From Segatella copri DSM 18205 (lineage in GTDB: Bacteria > Bacteroidota > Bacteroidia > Bacteroidales > Bacteroidaceae), in the NCBI RefSeq assembly GCF_025151535.1, contig NZ_CP102288.1, forward strand, positions 2,613,501 through 2,677,500: a stretch of DNA of 64,000 bases, given 5' to 3'. A model generated the notes under the pieces. The model was not told where the DNA came from. It worked only from the letters and a program-made list of their open reading frames with translations, and did not search any database. Below, one piece after another: positions 17,229 to 26,413 of this stretch. Within the stretch, counting starts at the first letter, position 1, and each line of letters opens with the position of its first letter. The position numbers and the translations under genes are program-made.

Positions 17229-18086
17229 ATGACTCACAATTTGTTAAAAGGCAAGCGTGGCATCATCTTCGGTGCACTCAATGAGGAATCAATCGCTTGG
17301 AAAGTAGCTGTAAAGGCTGCTGAAGAGGGTGCTACTATCGCACTTAGTAATACAGCTATGGCTTTGCGTATGGGTACGCTGGATAAGCTCGCTGAACAGA
17401 TCAACGCTCCTATCATCGCAGCTGATGCGACTAGCGTAGAAGACTTGGAAAAGGTATTCACAGAGGCTCAGGAGAAACTCGGTGGCAAAATCGACTTCGT
17501 GCTCCACTCTGTAGCTATGAGCCCTAACGTTCGCAAGCATCGTACATACGATGACCTCGACTACAACTTCCTGAACAAGACATTGGACATCTCTGCTATC
17601 TCTTTCCACAAGATGTTGCAGGTAGCCAAGAAGTTGGATGCTATCAATGAGTGGGGTTCTGTAGTAGCTCTCACATACGTAGCTTCTCAGCGTACATTCT
17701 TCGGTTACAACGATATGGCTGATGCCAAGAGCATGCTCGAAAGTATCGCCCGCAGCTTCGGTTACATCTACGGTCGTGAGAAGCACGTGCGTATCAACAC
17801 CATCTCTCAGAGCCCTACAGCTACAACAGCAGGTAAGGGTATCAAGGATATCGAGAACATGATGGACTTCGCCGACAAGATGTCTCCACTCGGAAACGCC
17901 GTAGCTGAGGATTGCGCTAACTACTGCGTGATGATGTTCTCTGACTTCACCCGCAAGGTAACCATGCAGAACCTCTTCCACGATGGTGGTTTCTCATCAA
18001 TGGGTATGAGCCTCCGTGCCATGAACCAGTATGCTAAGGATATGGCTCCTTATGAGGATGAGAACGGTAATGTTATCTACGGATAA
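17229..18086 (+). CDS. fabI: Enoyl-ACP reductase (NADH)
   Basis: 285 residues. It reduces trans-2-enoyl-ACP in the last step of each fatty-acid elongation cycle. The Rossmann start GIIFGALNEESIAW (11-24) is the divergent SDR nucleotide loop of FabI. The catalytic set Tyr150, Tyr160 and Lys167 keeps the FabI spacing (Y-x9-Y-x6-K) within WGSVVALTYVASQ and YNDMADAK. The substrate-loop motif NTISQSPTATTAGKGI is also typical. It stands alone with its own promoter and terminator and a long leader. No FapR-like operator was recognised. This is the usual triclosan-target enzyme family. Confidence 0.95.
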   Translation: MTHNLLKGKRGIIFGALNEESIAWKVAVKAAEEGATIALSNTAMALRMGTLDKLAEQINAPIIAADATSVEDLEKVFTEAQEKLGGKIDFVLHSVAMSPNVRKHRTYDDLDYNFLNKTLDISAISFHKMLQVAKKLDAINEWGSVVALTYVASQRTFFGYNDMADAKSMLESIARSFGYIYGREKHVRINTISQSPTATTAGKGIKDIENMMDFADKMSPLGNAVAEDCANYCVMMFSDFTRKVTMQNLFHDGGFSSMGMSLRAMNQYAKDMAPYEDENGNVIYG

Positions 18087-18120
18087 TCAGGCAGAAGAGA
18101 AAAAATCTCACTAATATACA

Positions 18121-18163
18121 AACAGGTATGTTCAGTAAAAAATCTGAGCATACCTGTTTTTTT
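18121..18163. terminator. Terminator between fabI and the convergent EEP gene
   Basis: AACAGGTATG-TCAG pairs with CTGA-CATACCTGTT, followed by seven T on the plus strand. It overlaps the last bases of the convergent gene. Confidence 0.85.
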
Positions 18164-19169
18164 ATTCATATCCACCCTCTATCTTAAACTTGGCAACAAG
18201 CGGAAGATGATCGCTGTATCCACCCAAATATCGTGGACCGAGATAGGTGCGGAAAGGTTTCTTTCCGCCATATTTCTCATCATCTTCTAAGAGAAATGGC
18301 AAATCTCCTATCTGACAACTCATCTTAAGCCGGGAAAGCGAAGGACTGAAGAGAATCTGGTCAAGACTTCGCCAATCTCCATGCCAGCGATAAGTAGCCT
18401 TGGCACCATGAGAGCCTTTGACACCAACAGATATATTAACAAGGTGATGCTGATAAAGATAACAAAGAGCCGGAGAATCGGAATAATCGTTGAAATCGCC
18501 GGCTACGATAATCCTTGCACTATCATTGAGCGCATAGATAGAATCTACAGCAGAAACCAGCTGGCTGGCTACCTGCAGGCGGTAGGGACGCGAAACCTGT
18601 TCGCCGCCACGACGGCTAGGCGCATGCAATACAAAGACATGGAGCGTATCATCATTCATAATCCGCCCCGAAGCGTAGAGAATATCTCTCGTAGGACGAG
18701 TATCAGGCAGCGGCTTGATGCGGATGGACCGGAACTGTATAAGCGCAAAAGAAGATGGCTGATAAAGCAAAGCCACATCTATGCCCCGTTCATCAGGCGA
18801 ATCGGTCATCACATAATCATAATTCACACCGCGAAGAGCTGAACGCCGGGTTAAATCAAACAGCACACTATCGTTCTCCACTTCGCAAAGCGCCACAAAA
18901 TCGGGAACATGCCAGGACTTCTCCGAGGGTCTTGACGGATTATCTGGGGAGGCGGTACCAACAAGCGACAAATCTTCATACCCCAAAGCTACTATAGTCT
19001 TGGAAAGATTTGCCAGCTTGCGCCAATAACGATAAGGCGTCCACTTGTAACTGCTCTGTGGCAGGAATTCATAGTCATTCTTCAACGAATCATGCCTCGT
19101 ATCGAAGAGGTTTTCGCAGTTCAACTCCACAAAAGTGAGGAAACTTGATAAGATGAGAGTGAAAAACAT
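18162..19169 (-). CDS. Endonuclease/exonuclease/phosphatase-family protein, exported
   Basis: 335 residues with a short hydrophobic N-terminus (MFFTLILSSFLTF) that may act as a signal peptide. The fold's metal- and phosphate-binding motifs are present: VELNCENLFDTRHD, ALCEVEND, the catalytic IIVAGDFNDYSDSP, and the closing GGYSDHLPLVAKF. Family knowledge: EEP proteins hydrolyse phosphodiester or phosphomonoester bonds in DNA, phosphoinositides or sphingolipids, and the substrate cannot be told from these motifs. It has no operon partner and converges on fabI. A second EEP protein is encoded at 22.6 kb. Confidence 0.88.
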   Translation of the reverse strand: MFFTLILSSFLTFVELNCENLFDTRHDSLKNDYEFLPQSSYKWTPYRYWRKLANLSKTIVALGYEDLSLVGTASPDNPSRPSEKSWHVPDFVALCEVENDSVLFDLTRRSALRGVNYDYVMTDSPDERGIDVALLYQPSSFALIQFRSIRIKPLPDTRPTRDILYASGRIMNDDTLHVFVLHAPSRRGGEQVSRPYRLQVASQLVSAVDSIYALNDSARIIVAGDFNDYSDSPALCYLYQHHLVNISVGVKGSHGAKATYRWHGDWRSLDQILFSPSLSRLKMSCQIGDLPFLLEDDEKYGGKKPFRTYLGPRYLGGYSDHLPLVAKFKIEGGYE

Positions 19170-19179
19170 AACATTTTAT

Positions 19180-19210
19180 TTTGTATTGTCAACGATTTGA
19201 TGTATCTTTG
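19180..19210 (+). promoter_or_regulatory. Promoter of tRNA-Arg
   Basis: TTTG, 19-bp spacer, TATCTTTG, ending 15 bp before the tRNA. Confidence 0.75.
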
Positions 19211-19225
19211 CAGTCGGTTTACAAT

Positions 19226-19297
19226 GGTCCTATAGTTTAACGGATAGAACGGAGGTTTCCTAAACCTTTGATCCGAGTTCGATTCTCGGTGGGACCA
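19226..19297 (+). tRNA. tRNA-Arg (anticodon CCT)
   Basis: 72 nt. Acceptor strands GGTCCTA/TGGGACC with one G-T pair, anticodon stem GAGGT/ACCTT around TTCCTAA (anticodon CCT, reading AGG), and T arm CCGAGTTCGATTCTCGG. CCA is not encoded. Confidence 0.94.
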
Positions 19298-19334
19298 CGT
19301 ACTTTCCTTATCATTCCAGAGATGATAAAACAAT

Positions 19335-19377
19335 AAAGGTCGCTCCTGACAATCAGGAAGCGACCTTTATTATTTTT
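19335..19377. terminator. Terminator after tRNA-Arg
   Basis: AAAGGTCGCT-CCTGA pairs with TCAGG-AAGCGACCTTT and is followed by a T-rich tail. A second stem, TCTTTCTC..CCGA/TCGG..GAGAAAGA (19393-19428), lies just before the secDF stop and may end that leftward transcript. Confidence 0.8.
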
Positions 19378-19443
19378 ATATTCTTTCCAGTATCTTTCTC
19401 TATCCGACATACATCGGAAAGAGAAAGAATGAAGAGTTTCTGA

Positions 19444-22400
19444 TTACTTAACTTCTGCAACCACCTCAGCTGGCTCTTCCTTAATCTTACGACCAAGAAC
19501 GATGTAAGCCATTGGAGATGCAATGAAGATAGATGACAATGTACCGAATACAACACCCAGGATCATTGCGAATGAGAAGCTGCGGATGCTGTCACCACCG
19601 AGGATGAAGATACAGAGCAACACGAGCAATGTAGATGTAGATGTATTGATGGTACGAGCCAATGTCTCATTGATAGATGCATTGAAGAGCTGCTGACGGT
19701 CGCCCTTAGGATGCAACTTCAAGTTCTCACGGATACGGTCGAACACAACCACCTTATCGTTGATAGAGTAACCTACCACGGTCAGGATAGCACCGATGAA
19801 GGTCTGGTCAATCTCCAATGAGAATGGAACGAGACCCCACAGGAGTGAGTAGAAACCGATTACTGTCAAGGCATCGAATGCCAACGCAATAGTAGAACCT
19901 ACAGAGAAGGCCACGTTGCGGAAACGTACCAGGATGTAGAGGAAGATAGCAATCAATGCGAAGAGCACACTATAGATAGCACCCATAGTGATATCCTTAG
20001 CCACAGAAGGACCTACCTTTGTACTACTGATGATAGAACCACCCTGACGAACGTCTGGATTCTTGAATGCCTCAACACTCTTCTGAGAAACCAGGTTGGC
20101 CTTCTTCAAGGCGTTGTAAAGGATAGTCTCAGCCTCATCGTCAACAGTTGGACTGTTGCTCTCAATCATATAGTTGGTAGATACACGGATAGTCTTACCG
20201 TCTGTACCGATAGCGATAGCGCCAGTATTTGCCTTGGTGCCGTCTGCATTGACGAAAGCATCGCCAAGAACAGTACGGATCTGCTCAGGCTCTACAGGAT
20301 TCTCGAACTGTACTACATAGTTACGACCACCAGTGAAGTCGATACTCTTGCTCAAGCCACGAACAAAGAAGCTACCGATGAATACCACAGCTGCTACGAT
20401 GGCAACGGTGAAGGTAGTCTTGTACATAGACATGAACTTATACTTCTTGCCCTGCATCAGGTTGTGAGAAACTGGAGTATCAAACTTGCAGTGCATCCAC
20501 TTATCGTGGTTCAACTTGTAATCGTAAACCAGACGAGTCAGGAACACAGCAGTGAAGAATGAAACTACGATACCGATGATCCATGTAGTAGCGAAACCAC
20601 GGATAGGACCTGTACCGGTAGTCAACAGGATAACACCAGTAATCAAAGATGTCAAGTTAGAGTCGAAGATAGCAGAGAAAGCGTTGCCATAACCGGCAGC
20701 TACAGCCTGCTTCATACCCTTACCGGAGCGGAGCTCCTCCTTGATACGCTCATAGATAAGCACGTTGGCATCCACGGCAGTACCCAGAGACAAGACCATA
20801 CCGGCAAGACCTGGCAATGTCAAGGCTGCCTGGAAGGACGTCAGAATACCGAGTGTGAAGAATACATTGACGAGCAATGCCAGGTTAGCCATCATACCAG
20901 GAATGATGTTGTACATCATCACCATGTAAACCATCAGGAGTACGAAAGCTACAACGAATGATACAATACCCATCTGGATAGACTGTGCACCGAGTGTAGG
21001 ACCTACAACCTCCTCCTGAACGATACGTGCAGGAGCTGGCATACGACCAGACTTCAATGTGTTAGCCAAGTCCTTGGTATCCTCGATAGTGAAGTTACCG
21101 GAAATCTGAGAGCTACCACCATCAATCTCGCCGTTTACACGAGGAGCAGAGTAAACTACGCCATCCAAAACGATAGCAATAGCCTTACCTACGTTAGCCT
21201 TGGTCATCTGAGCCCACTTACGTGCGCCCTCAGTATTCATCTTCATGCTAACAACAGGTGAACCCATCTGGTCGAACTCATCCTTAGCATCGGTAATTAC
21301 ATCACCCTCCAAAGGAGCACGACCTGTAGTGGTAGTCACCTTCAAGGCGTGAAGCTCGAAGATATTCTTAGCCTTCAGGTTATCAGCTGGCTTAGCACTC
21401 CAAAGCAGACGCAAGTCTGATGGCAAAACGCGCTTAGCCACAGCAGAGTAGATAATCTTGTTGATAGCAGCAGTATCGCGAACGCTAGCATAACCAACAG
21501 TGCTCAAACCACCACCGAGCTGCAAACGAGCCAACAATGGGTGAGCCTTGATAGCAGCAGCATTCTGAGCATCCTCGCCTACCTTGCTTGCAGCATCGTC
21601 CTTCTTCTTGATAGAGAACTTAGCCTCAGCCTTCTTTGGTTCAGCCTTAGCAACTTCTTTCTTTGCAACAGTTGAATCAGCAGCAACAGAGTCTGTCTTC
21701 TCCTCACCGTTATCACCATTAGCGATACGAGTATCAAGCTGCTGGAGATAAGGAGCGATTTCCTCTGAGTTGTATGTCTCCCAGAACTCAAGGTTTGCAC
21801 TACCCTGGAGCATCTTACGCATACGCTCTGGCTGGCTGATACCTGGCATTTCTACCATGATACGGCCCTGCTGACCTTCCAACTTCTGGATGTTAGGCTG
21901 TACAACACCAAACTTATCGATACGGGTGCGGACAACATTGAAAGAGTTATCAATAGCATCCTGTACAGAAGCGCGGATAGCCTTCTCTACCTCTGCGTCG
22001 CTGCTCTGAGGAGAAACCTTGCCCTGCAACTGCTGGGTAGCGAACACTTCTGCGAGTTTATGACCTGGTGCGCTCTTATGATAAGCGTTAATGAAAAGTG
22101 ACACGAAGTCACCACCGTTAGCTTCTTCCTGAGCTCTAGCTTCCTTCATGGCATTGGTAAAACCAGCGTCGGTCTTATGATCGGCAAGGTTTTCAAGTAC
22201 ATCAGGTACAGAAATCTCAAGAATTACATTCATACCGCCCTTAAGGTCAAGTCCAAGACCAATCTGAGTCTCCAAGCAGTTCTGGTAAGAATAAACACCT
22301 AAATACTTAACAGAATCCTTATAATCCTGCTGAGCAATAGGATCTTTAATCTTTGCAGCCTCGCTGTCATAGTAACGTGTGGCAAACGAGAATGACAAAT

Positions 22401-22461
22401 AGAAGATACTTGCGAGTGTCAGTAAGACGGCTACACAAATTACAATTCCTTTGTTTTGCAT
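19444..22461 (-). CDS. secDF: Protein translocase subunit SecDF (fused)
   Basis: 1005 residues with SecD and SecF joined in one chain, the usual Bacteroidetes arrangement. The N-terminal transmembrane helix is followed by the SecD signature GLGLDLKGGMNVILEI, the periplasmic P1 domain, and the first six-helix RND module (GTAVDANVLIYERIKEE). The SecF half starts with its own helix and GRNYVVQFENP, and ends with NDKVVVFDRIRENL. A lysine/alanine-rich low-complexity insertion lies in the periplasmic domain (about residues 250-300, KKEVAKAEPKKAEAK). It uses the proton-motive force to help Sec-dependent export. It has its own promoter. Confidence 0.95.
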   Translation of the reverse strand: MQNKGIVICVAVLLTLASIFYLSFSFATRYYDSEAAKIKDPIAQQDYKDSVKYLGVYSYQNCLETQIGLGLDLKGGMNVILEISVPDVLENLADHKTDAGFTNAMKEARAQEEANGGDFVSLFINAYHKSAPGHKLAEVFATQQLQGKVSPQSSDAEVEKAIRASVQDAIDNSFNVVRTRIDKFGVVQPNIQKLEGQQGRIMVEMPGISQPERMRKMLQGSANLEFWETYNSEEIAPYLQQLDTRIANGDNGEEKTDSVAADSTVAKKEVAKAEPKKAEAKFSIKKKDDAASKVGEDAQNAAAIKAHPLLARLQLGGGLSTVGYASVRDTAAINKIIYSAVAKRVLPSDLRLLWSAKPADNLKAKNIFELHALKVTTTTGRAPLEGDVITDAKDEFDQMGSPVVSMKMNTEGARKWAQMTKANVGKAIAIVLDGVVYSAPRVNGEIDGGSSQISGNFTIEDTKDLANTLKSGRMPAPARIVQEEVVGPTLGAQSIQMGIVSFVVAFVLLMVYMVMMYNIIPGMMANLALLVNVFFTLGILTSFQAALTLPGLAGMVLSLGTAVDANVLIYERIKEELRSGKGMKQAVAAGYGNAFSAIFDSNLTSLITGVILLTTGTGPIRGFATTWIIGIVVSFFTAVFLTRLVYDYKLNHDKWMHCKFDTPVSHNLMQGKKYKFMSMYKTTFTVAIVAAVVFIGSFFVRGLSKSIDFTGGRNYVVQFENPVEPEQIRTVLGDAFVNADGTKANTGAIAIGTDGKTIRVSTNYMIESNSPTVDDEAETILYNALKKANLVSQKSVEAFKNPDVRQGGSIISSTKVGPSVAKDITMGAIYSVLFALIAIFLYILVRFRNVAFSVGSTIALAFDALTVIGFYSLLWGLVPFSLEIDQTFIGAILTVVGYSINDKVVVFDRIRENLKLHPKGDRQQLFNASINETLARTINTSTSTLLVLLCIFILGGDSIRSFSFAMILGVVFGTLSSIFIASPMAYIVLGRKIKEEPAEVVAEVK

Positions 22462-22539
22462 TTCTATTTATTGTTATTAATTATTTGTTTCTTTTCAATT
22501 ACTTTTAGGGATTCTTTCAAAAACCTCCATAAAGTTGTG

Positions 22540-22547
22540 CAAAAATA
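22540..22547 (-). promoter_or_regulatory. -7 box of the secDF promoter
   Basis: TATTTTTG on the minus strand followed by CACAAC, about 80 bp before the secDF ATG. The -33 element is not clear. Confidence 0.5.
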
Positions 22548-22580
22548 AGCATTTTTTTTCTTATATAAGAATAATTTGCT

Positions 22581-23678
22581 CTATTTTTGCTTTTTAGGGC
22601 GCATTTTTAGCTTACAAATGATAGGATAGTGGTCTGAAACGGCGATTTTATCATCAACTTTACATTCATAAGGCTCCCAATCGTCTGAACACATGATATT
22701 GTCAATGCGAACAAAAAAGCCTCCATGATGATAGCTGATACCCGGTCCGTTACCACTTGCAATGTAGCAATCCGTCAAATCTTTAGCTATCGTTCGATGA
22801 GCATAAGAGATAGGACCATCATTAAAGTCACCGCACAAAATAATACTCTGTTCTTTATGCTGCTGAATGTATTTTGCTACAGCCTCAGCCTCCGGAGCCC
22901 GTTTCTTTGTTGCCTCGGCAAGTTTTACAACGAGCAGTTTGGACGTTTCTTCTGCAGTATCAACCTGCAATTTTCCGATAACCAGATTCTTGAACTGGCG
23001 TCTGTCCTCTAAACTTAAGCCGGTAGTTTCCAAATGATTATTGATGAGAAGGACCTCTCTATCTTTCACTTTCAGACGATACGCTACACTCATATTTCCT
23101 TTCGATTCATAAGGAATTCGCTCTTTCGAAAGAATGGGGTATTTACTGAGCAACATAAGACAATTTCCGCCATTCACGTGCATCGTTGTATCCTGATAAG
23201 CATACATAGGCTTGAGCATACTATCTATCTGTTCAATATTCCGGGAAGTAGGACATGCTTCCTGCAGACAAACAATATCAGCATCCTGCTCCTGCAGATA
23301 AGCAATACAGATATTAGTTCCTTCGGCATCCTCTGTCTGTGCACCAAAATTCCAGGTATTATATGATAGAACTTTGATACAACCTTTTGGAGTTTCGCCA
23401 GAAAAGTTGATTGGCATATACTTGCGGACAGGAACAAAACAGATCAAGAAGCCTAAGAATGGAATAATGGCATACTTAGACCGGAAGAGCAACCAGAAAA
23501 GCAAAAAACCTAAGTTAACTATAAGAAAAACCGGGAAAAGTAAGCCAAGATTAGCCAATGCGGCGAACTTTTCCGGCTGAAAAAAGTCAGAAAAGCCCAC
23601 CAGCAACATGATGATGATAGTTGCCACATTAGCACCAGCTACCATCTTATATGTAAATTCCTTAAATCCTTTAAACAT
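22581..23678 (-). CDS. Endonuclease/exonuclease/phosphatase-family membrane protein
   Basis: 365 residues. About 90 N-terminal residues hold three hydrophobic segments (ANVATIIIMLLVGFSDFF, LGLLFPVFLIVNLGFLLFWLLF, YAIIPFLGFLICFVPV). They are followed by an EEP catalytic domain with VLSYNTWNFG, CLQEACP, LCGDFNDGPIS and VSDHYPIICKL. This architecture is frequent in Bacteroidetes next to a rhomboid gene, as here: the rhomboid stop lies 6 bp before this start, so the two are translationally close. The catalytic domain probably faces the periplasm (inference). The substrate is unknown. Confidence 0.88.
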   Translation of the reverse strand: MFKGFKEFTYKMVAGANVATIIIMLLVGFSDFFQPEKFAALANLGLLFPVFLIVNLGFLLFWLLFRSKYAIIPFLGFLICFVPVRKYMPINFSGETPKGCIKVLSYNTWNFGAQTEDAEGTNICIAYLQEQDADIVCLQEACPTSRNIEQIDSMLKPMYAYQDTTMHVNGGNCLMLLSKYPILSKERIPYESKGNMSVAYRLKVKDREVLLINNHLETTGLSLEDRRQFKNLVIGKLQVDTAEETSKLLVVKLAEATKKRAPEAEAVAKYIQQHKEQSIILCGDFNDGPISYAHRTIAKDLTDCYIASGNGPGISYHHGGFFVRIDNIMCSDDWEPYECKVDDKIAVSDHYPIICKLKMRPKKQK

Positions 23679-23684
23679 TGTTTC

Positions 23685-24623
23685 CTACTTATTACTCTGA
23701 TCAAAGAGCATCTGCTTTTCACTCTGAGTCAAGCTATCATAACCGCTTTTCCTTATCTTATCCAAGATTCTATCTATCTCTTCCTGAGATACGACCTTTT
23801 CATTGGTCTTACATTCAGCATCCTGTTCATAAGTCTGATTATAAGATTCATTCTTGGTATAAGTAAAATGCGTTCTACCTGCCCGACGCTTTCCACCGAA
23901 CATACCTTTCAACTTATCGAATGCATCAGCAGAATTAGACTGATAGTAACCATTACCAATCTGCTTACGCCAATAACGGATCAGGAAGAATCCAAAGACC
24001 ATACCTCCCAAATGGGCAATATGAGCCACACCGTCATCAGAGAGAGAGAATGTTGAAACCAATTCAATGACAGCATAGCCTATCACGAAGAATTTAGCTT
24101 TAATAGGAACTGGCAACGGGAAAATGAAGAGACGCTCGTTTGGATAAATCATACCAAAGGCAAGCAATATGGCATAAATAGCTCCTGAAGCACCCACGGT
24201 AGTCCATAGGTTCAGATATTGCTCCATTGTTATTCTGGCACCATTAACACTAACATAATCATAAGCTGCCATATCCTTTGCCACATAGGTAATATACTGT
24301 GCAGCTTCCTGGAACAAACCTGCTCCCACTCCACACACTATGTAATAAAAAAGGAATTTCTTTGGTCCCCAAACTCTTTCAACCACACAGCCAAACATCC
24401 ATAAGGCAAACATATTAAAGAGAATATGCTGGAAACCACCATGCATAAACATGTAGGTAACTAACTGATAAATATGGAAATCGGATGCCAGGAAGAAATG
24501 AAGCCCAAACATATCTGTCAGGCCAGAACCGCCACCCATACTCTTGTCCATCAGCATGCATGCCAGGAATGCTACTACATTCACTATCAGCAAATTCTTT
24601 GTTACAATTGGAATATTGCGCAT
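23685..24623 (-). CDS. Rhomboid-family intramembrane serine protease
   Basis: 312 residues with six to seven hydrophobic segments. The catalytic serine is in GASGAIYA (Ser146) and the catalytic histidine in HIAHLGGMVFG (His204). The oxyanion-side HILFNMFALWMFG (His67, Asn70) fits the rhomboid HxxxN pattern. The cytosolic C-terminus (about 218-312) is charged and low in hydrophobicity (KNESYNQTYEQDAECK), ending in a helix-rich tail with EIDRILDKIRKSGYDSL, a common tail in Bacteroidetes rhomboids. It cleaves transmembrane substrates that are not known here. It is probably first in an operon with the EEP protein. Confidence 0.92.
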   Translation of the reverse strand: MRNIPIVTKNLLIVNVVAFLACMLMDKSMGGGSGLTDMFGLHFFLASDFHIYQLVTYMFMHGGFQHILFNMFALWMFGCVVERVWGPKKFLFYYIVCGVGAGLFQEAAQYITYVAKDMAAYDYVSVNGARITMEQYLNLWTTVGASGAIYAILLAFGMIYPNERLFIFPLPVPIKAKFFVIGYAVIELVSTFSLSDDGVAHIAHLGGMVFGFFLIRYWRKQIGNGYYQSNSADAFDKLKGMFGGKRRAGRTHFTYTKNESYNQTYEQDAECKTNEKVVSQEEIDRILDKIRKSGYDSLTQSEKQMLFDQSNK

Positions 24624-24767
24624 AACTTTATTTCTATAAACAGTTTAATAATCTGACTAATATTTGCATTTTGGCGACAAAATTACGAAAAATATCCGTG
24701 AAAACACCAAAAAATAGACTTATTACACTTAAATTTCAATAATTTCATCACTTTTCTGCTTTTTTTA

Positions 24768-24798
24768 TTTGAACTTTCACAAGAAAAAGCTATATTTG
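24768..24798 (+). promoter_or_regulatory. Promoter of the HU gene
   Basis: TTTG, 19-bp spacer, TATATTTG. The predicted leader is about 45 nt and AT-rich. Confidence 0.75.
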
Positions 24799-24851
24799 TA
24801 AACGAATTCAACTAAGAAACAACAATATTATTCATTTAATAACGAAAAATT

Positions 24852-25127
24852 ATGAACAAGACAGAATTGATTGACAAGATTGCAGCAGGTGCTGAGATTA
24901 CAAAGGCACAGGCTAAGGCCGCTCTTGAAGCTACAACAAACGCATTGAAGGAAGCCCTCATTGCAGGTGACAAGATCCAGTTGGTAGGTTTCGGTACATT
25001 CAGCATTAACGAGCGTCCTGCTCGTGAGGGTATCAATCCAGCTACTAAGGAGAAGATCCAGATTGCAGCTAAAAAGGTTGCTAAGTTCAAGGCTGGTGCT
25101 GAGCTTGCAGATGCAATCAACAAATAA
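24852..25127 (+). CDS. HU-family DNA-binding protein
   Basis: 91 residues, the standard size of HU/IHF proteins. The helical dimerisation half begins MNKTELIDKIAAGAEITK, and the DNA-binding beta arm carries IQLVGFGTFSINERPAREGINPAT. It bends and compacts DNA in the nucleoid. It has a full promoter and a strong terminator and is monocistronic. Lysine and alanine codons are the preferred set of this genome, as expected for a highly expressed gene. Confidence 0.96.
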   Translation: MNKTELIDKIAAGAEITKAQAKAALEATTNALKEALIAGDKIQLVGFGTFSINERPAREGINPATKEKIQIAAKKVAKFKAGAELADAINK

Positions 25128-25151
25128 TTGTAAAGATTATTTTAATTACAA

Positions 25152-25189
25152 ATATAGGGCAGTCCTTTATGGCTGCCCTATATTTTTTT
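25152..25189 (+). terminator. Terminator of the HU gene
   Basis: Perfect 11-bp stem ATATAGGGCAG/CTGCCCTATAT followed by seven T. Confidence 0.88.
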
Positions 25190-25234
25190 ATTCTATTCAA
25201 GTTTATTCAAATTTAAATCTTCATGTTTGATCCT

Positions 25235-26038
25235 TTATTTTGGCTGCTTTCCGATATATGCCAAGATACCACCATCTACGTAGAGAATGTGACCATTCAC
25301 TGCATTAGAAGCATCTGAAGCCAAGAAAACAGCAGGACCTGCCAACTCTTCGGGTTCCAACCAGCGACCTGCAGGAGTCTTTGCACAGATAAAGCTGTCG
25401 AATGGATGACGGCTACCATCAGCCTGACGCTCACGGAGAGGTGCTGTCTGAGAAGTTGCGATGTAACCAGGGCCCAAGCCATTGCACTGGATGTTGTACT
25501 CACCATACTCTGAGCAGATGTTACGTGTCAACATCTTCAAGCCACCCTTGGCAGCTGCGTATGCAGAAATTGTCTCGCGGCCCAGCTCGCTCATCATAGA
25601 ACAGATGTTGATAATCTTACCATGACCCTTCTTGATCATACCAGGGATAACTGCCTTAGATACGATGAAAGGTGCAGTGAGGTCAATGTCAATAACCTGC
25701 TTAAAGTCATCTACAGACATCTCTGTCATAGGAATACGCTTGATAATACCTGCGTTGTTTACCAAAATATCAATAACACCAAGTTCCTTCTCGATGTCAG
25801 CTACCATGTTTTTCACCTGTTCCTCATCTGTTACATCACAGATATAACCCTTTGCCTCAATACCCTTTGCTTTGTAATCTGCAAGAGCCTGATCCATGTG
25901 GTGCTGGCTGCGGCAATTGAAAGCAATCTTAGCACCAGCCTTGGCATAAGCCTCAGCAATAGCGAAACCGATACCGTATGCGGCACCTGTTACGAGGGCA
26001 ACCTTACCCTCCAATGAGAATAGTTTGTTAAAGTCCAT
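25235..26038 (-). CDS. SDR-family oxidoreductase, gluconate 5-dehydrogenase-like
   Basis: 267 residues, classical short-chain dehydrogenase. The cofactor loop TGAAYGIG lies at 17-24, NNAG at 94-97, and the catalytic Ser147/Tyr160/Lys164 in NICSMMSELGRETISAYAAAKGG. The length and the segments GPGYIATSQTAPLRE, FDSFICAKTPAGRWLEPEEL and HILYVDGG resemble gluconate 5-dehydrogenase or 2-deoxy-D-gluconate 3-dehydrogenase (KduD). It would act in hexuronate or gluconate catabolism. No kduI or other sugar-acid gene is adjacent, so the exact substrate is open. It has its own promoter. Confidence 0.88.
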   Translation of the reverse strand: MDFNKLFSLEGKVALVTGAAYGIGFAIAEAYAKAGAKIAFNCRSQHHMDQALADYKAKGIEAKGYICDVTDEEQVKNMVADIEKELGVIDILVNNAGIIKRIPMTEMSVDDFKQVIDIDLTAPFIVSKAVIPGMIKKGHGKIINICSMMSELGRETISAYAAAKGGLKMLTRNICSEYGEYNIQCNGLGPGYIATSQTAPLRERQADGSRHPFDSFICAKTPAGRWLEPEELAGPAVFLASDASNAVNGHILYVDGGILAYIGKQPK

Positions 26039-26077
26039 ACTTTTATTTTTTATAAATTGTTTGATTTGTTACGAGGG

Positions 26078-26085
26078 CAAAGATA
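26078..26085 (-). promoter_or_regulatory. -7 box of the SDR gene
   Basis: TATCTTTG on the minus strand followed by CCCTCG, 40 bp before the ATG. Confidence 0.65.
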
Positions 26086-26230
26086 CAAAATAATTTTGAA
26101 TATCACCCTAAATCAATACGAAAGATGCACCCTTTTTACTTATTTTCTCATTTTATTGCCTACTTTTCATCAAAATTGACCTATAATAGATGCAAAGAGC
26201 TTGTTGTATCCGAACTTTATTATAAACAAA

Positions 26231-26266
26231 ATAACCCTCCAAATCCGCAAAGACTTGAAGGGTTAT
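26231..26266 (-). terminator. Terminator of tRNA-Gln
   Basis: On the minus strand, ATAACCCTTCAAGTC pairs imperfectly with the stretch ending GGAGGGTTAT, followed by TTTTGTTT. Confidence 0.75.
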
Positions 26267-26276
26267 TTATGACCTG

Positions 26277-26347
26277 TTGTCCCAGGCGGATTCGAACCAC
26301 CACTGACAGAACCAAAAACTGTAGTGCTACCATTACACCATAGGACA
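26277..26347 (-). tRNA. tRNA-Gln (anticodon TTG)
   Basis: 71 nt on the minus strand. Acceptor strands TGTCCTA/TGGGACA, D arm GGTGTAATGGTAGCAC, anticodon loop TTTTGGT (anticodon TTG), T arm GGTGGTTCGAATCCGCC. It has its own promoter and terminator and CCA is not encoded. Confidence 0.94.
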
Positions 26348-26360
26348 AGCAAATCGAATG

Positions 26361-26392
26361 CAAAGGTAGTGGATTTTTTCTCCACTACCAAA
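26361..26392 (-). promoter_or_regulatory. Promoter of tRNA-Gln
   Basis: On the minus strand: TTTG (26392-26389), 20-bp spacer, TACCTTTG (26368-26361), 13 bp before the tRNA. It overlaps the stretch just after the tyrS stop codon. Confidence 0.75.
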
Positions 26393-26413
26393 TATTTTCA
26401 ATACTTTTAACGA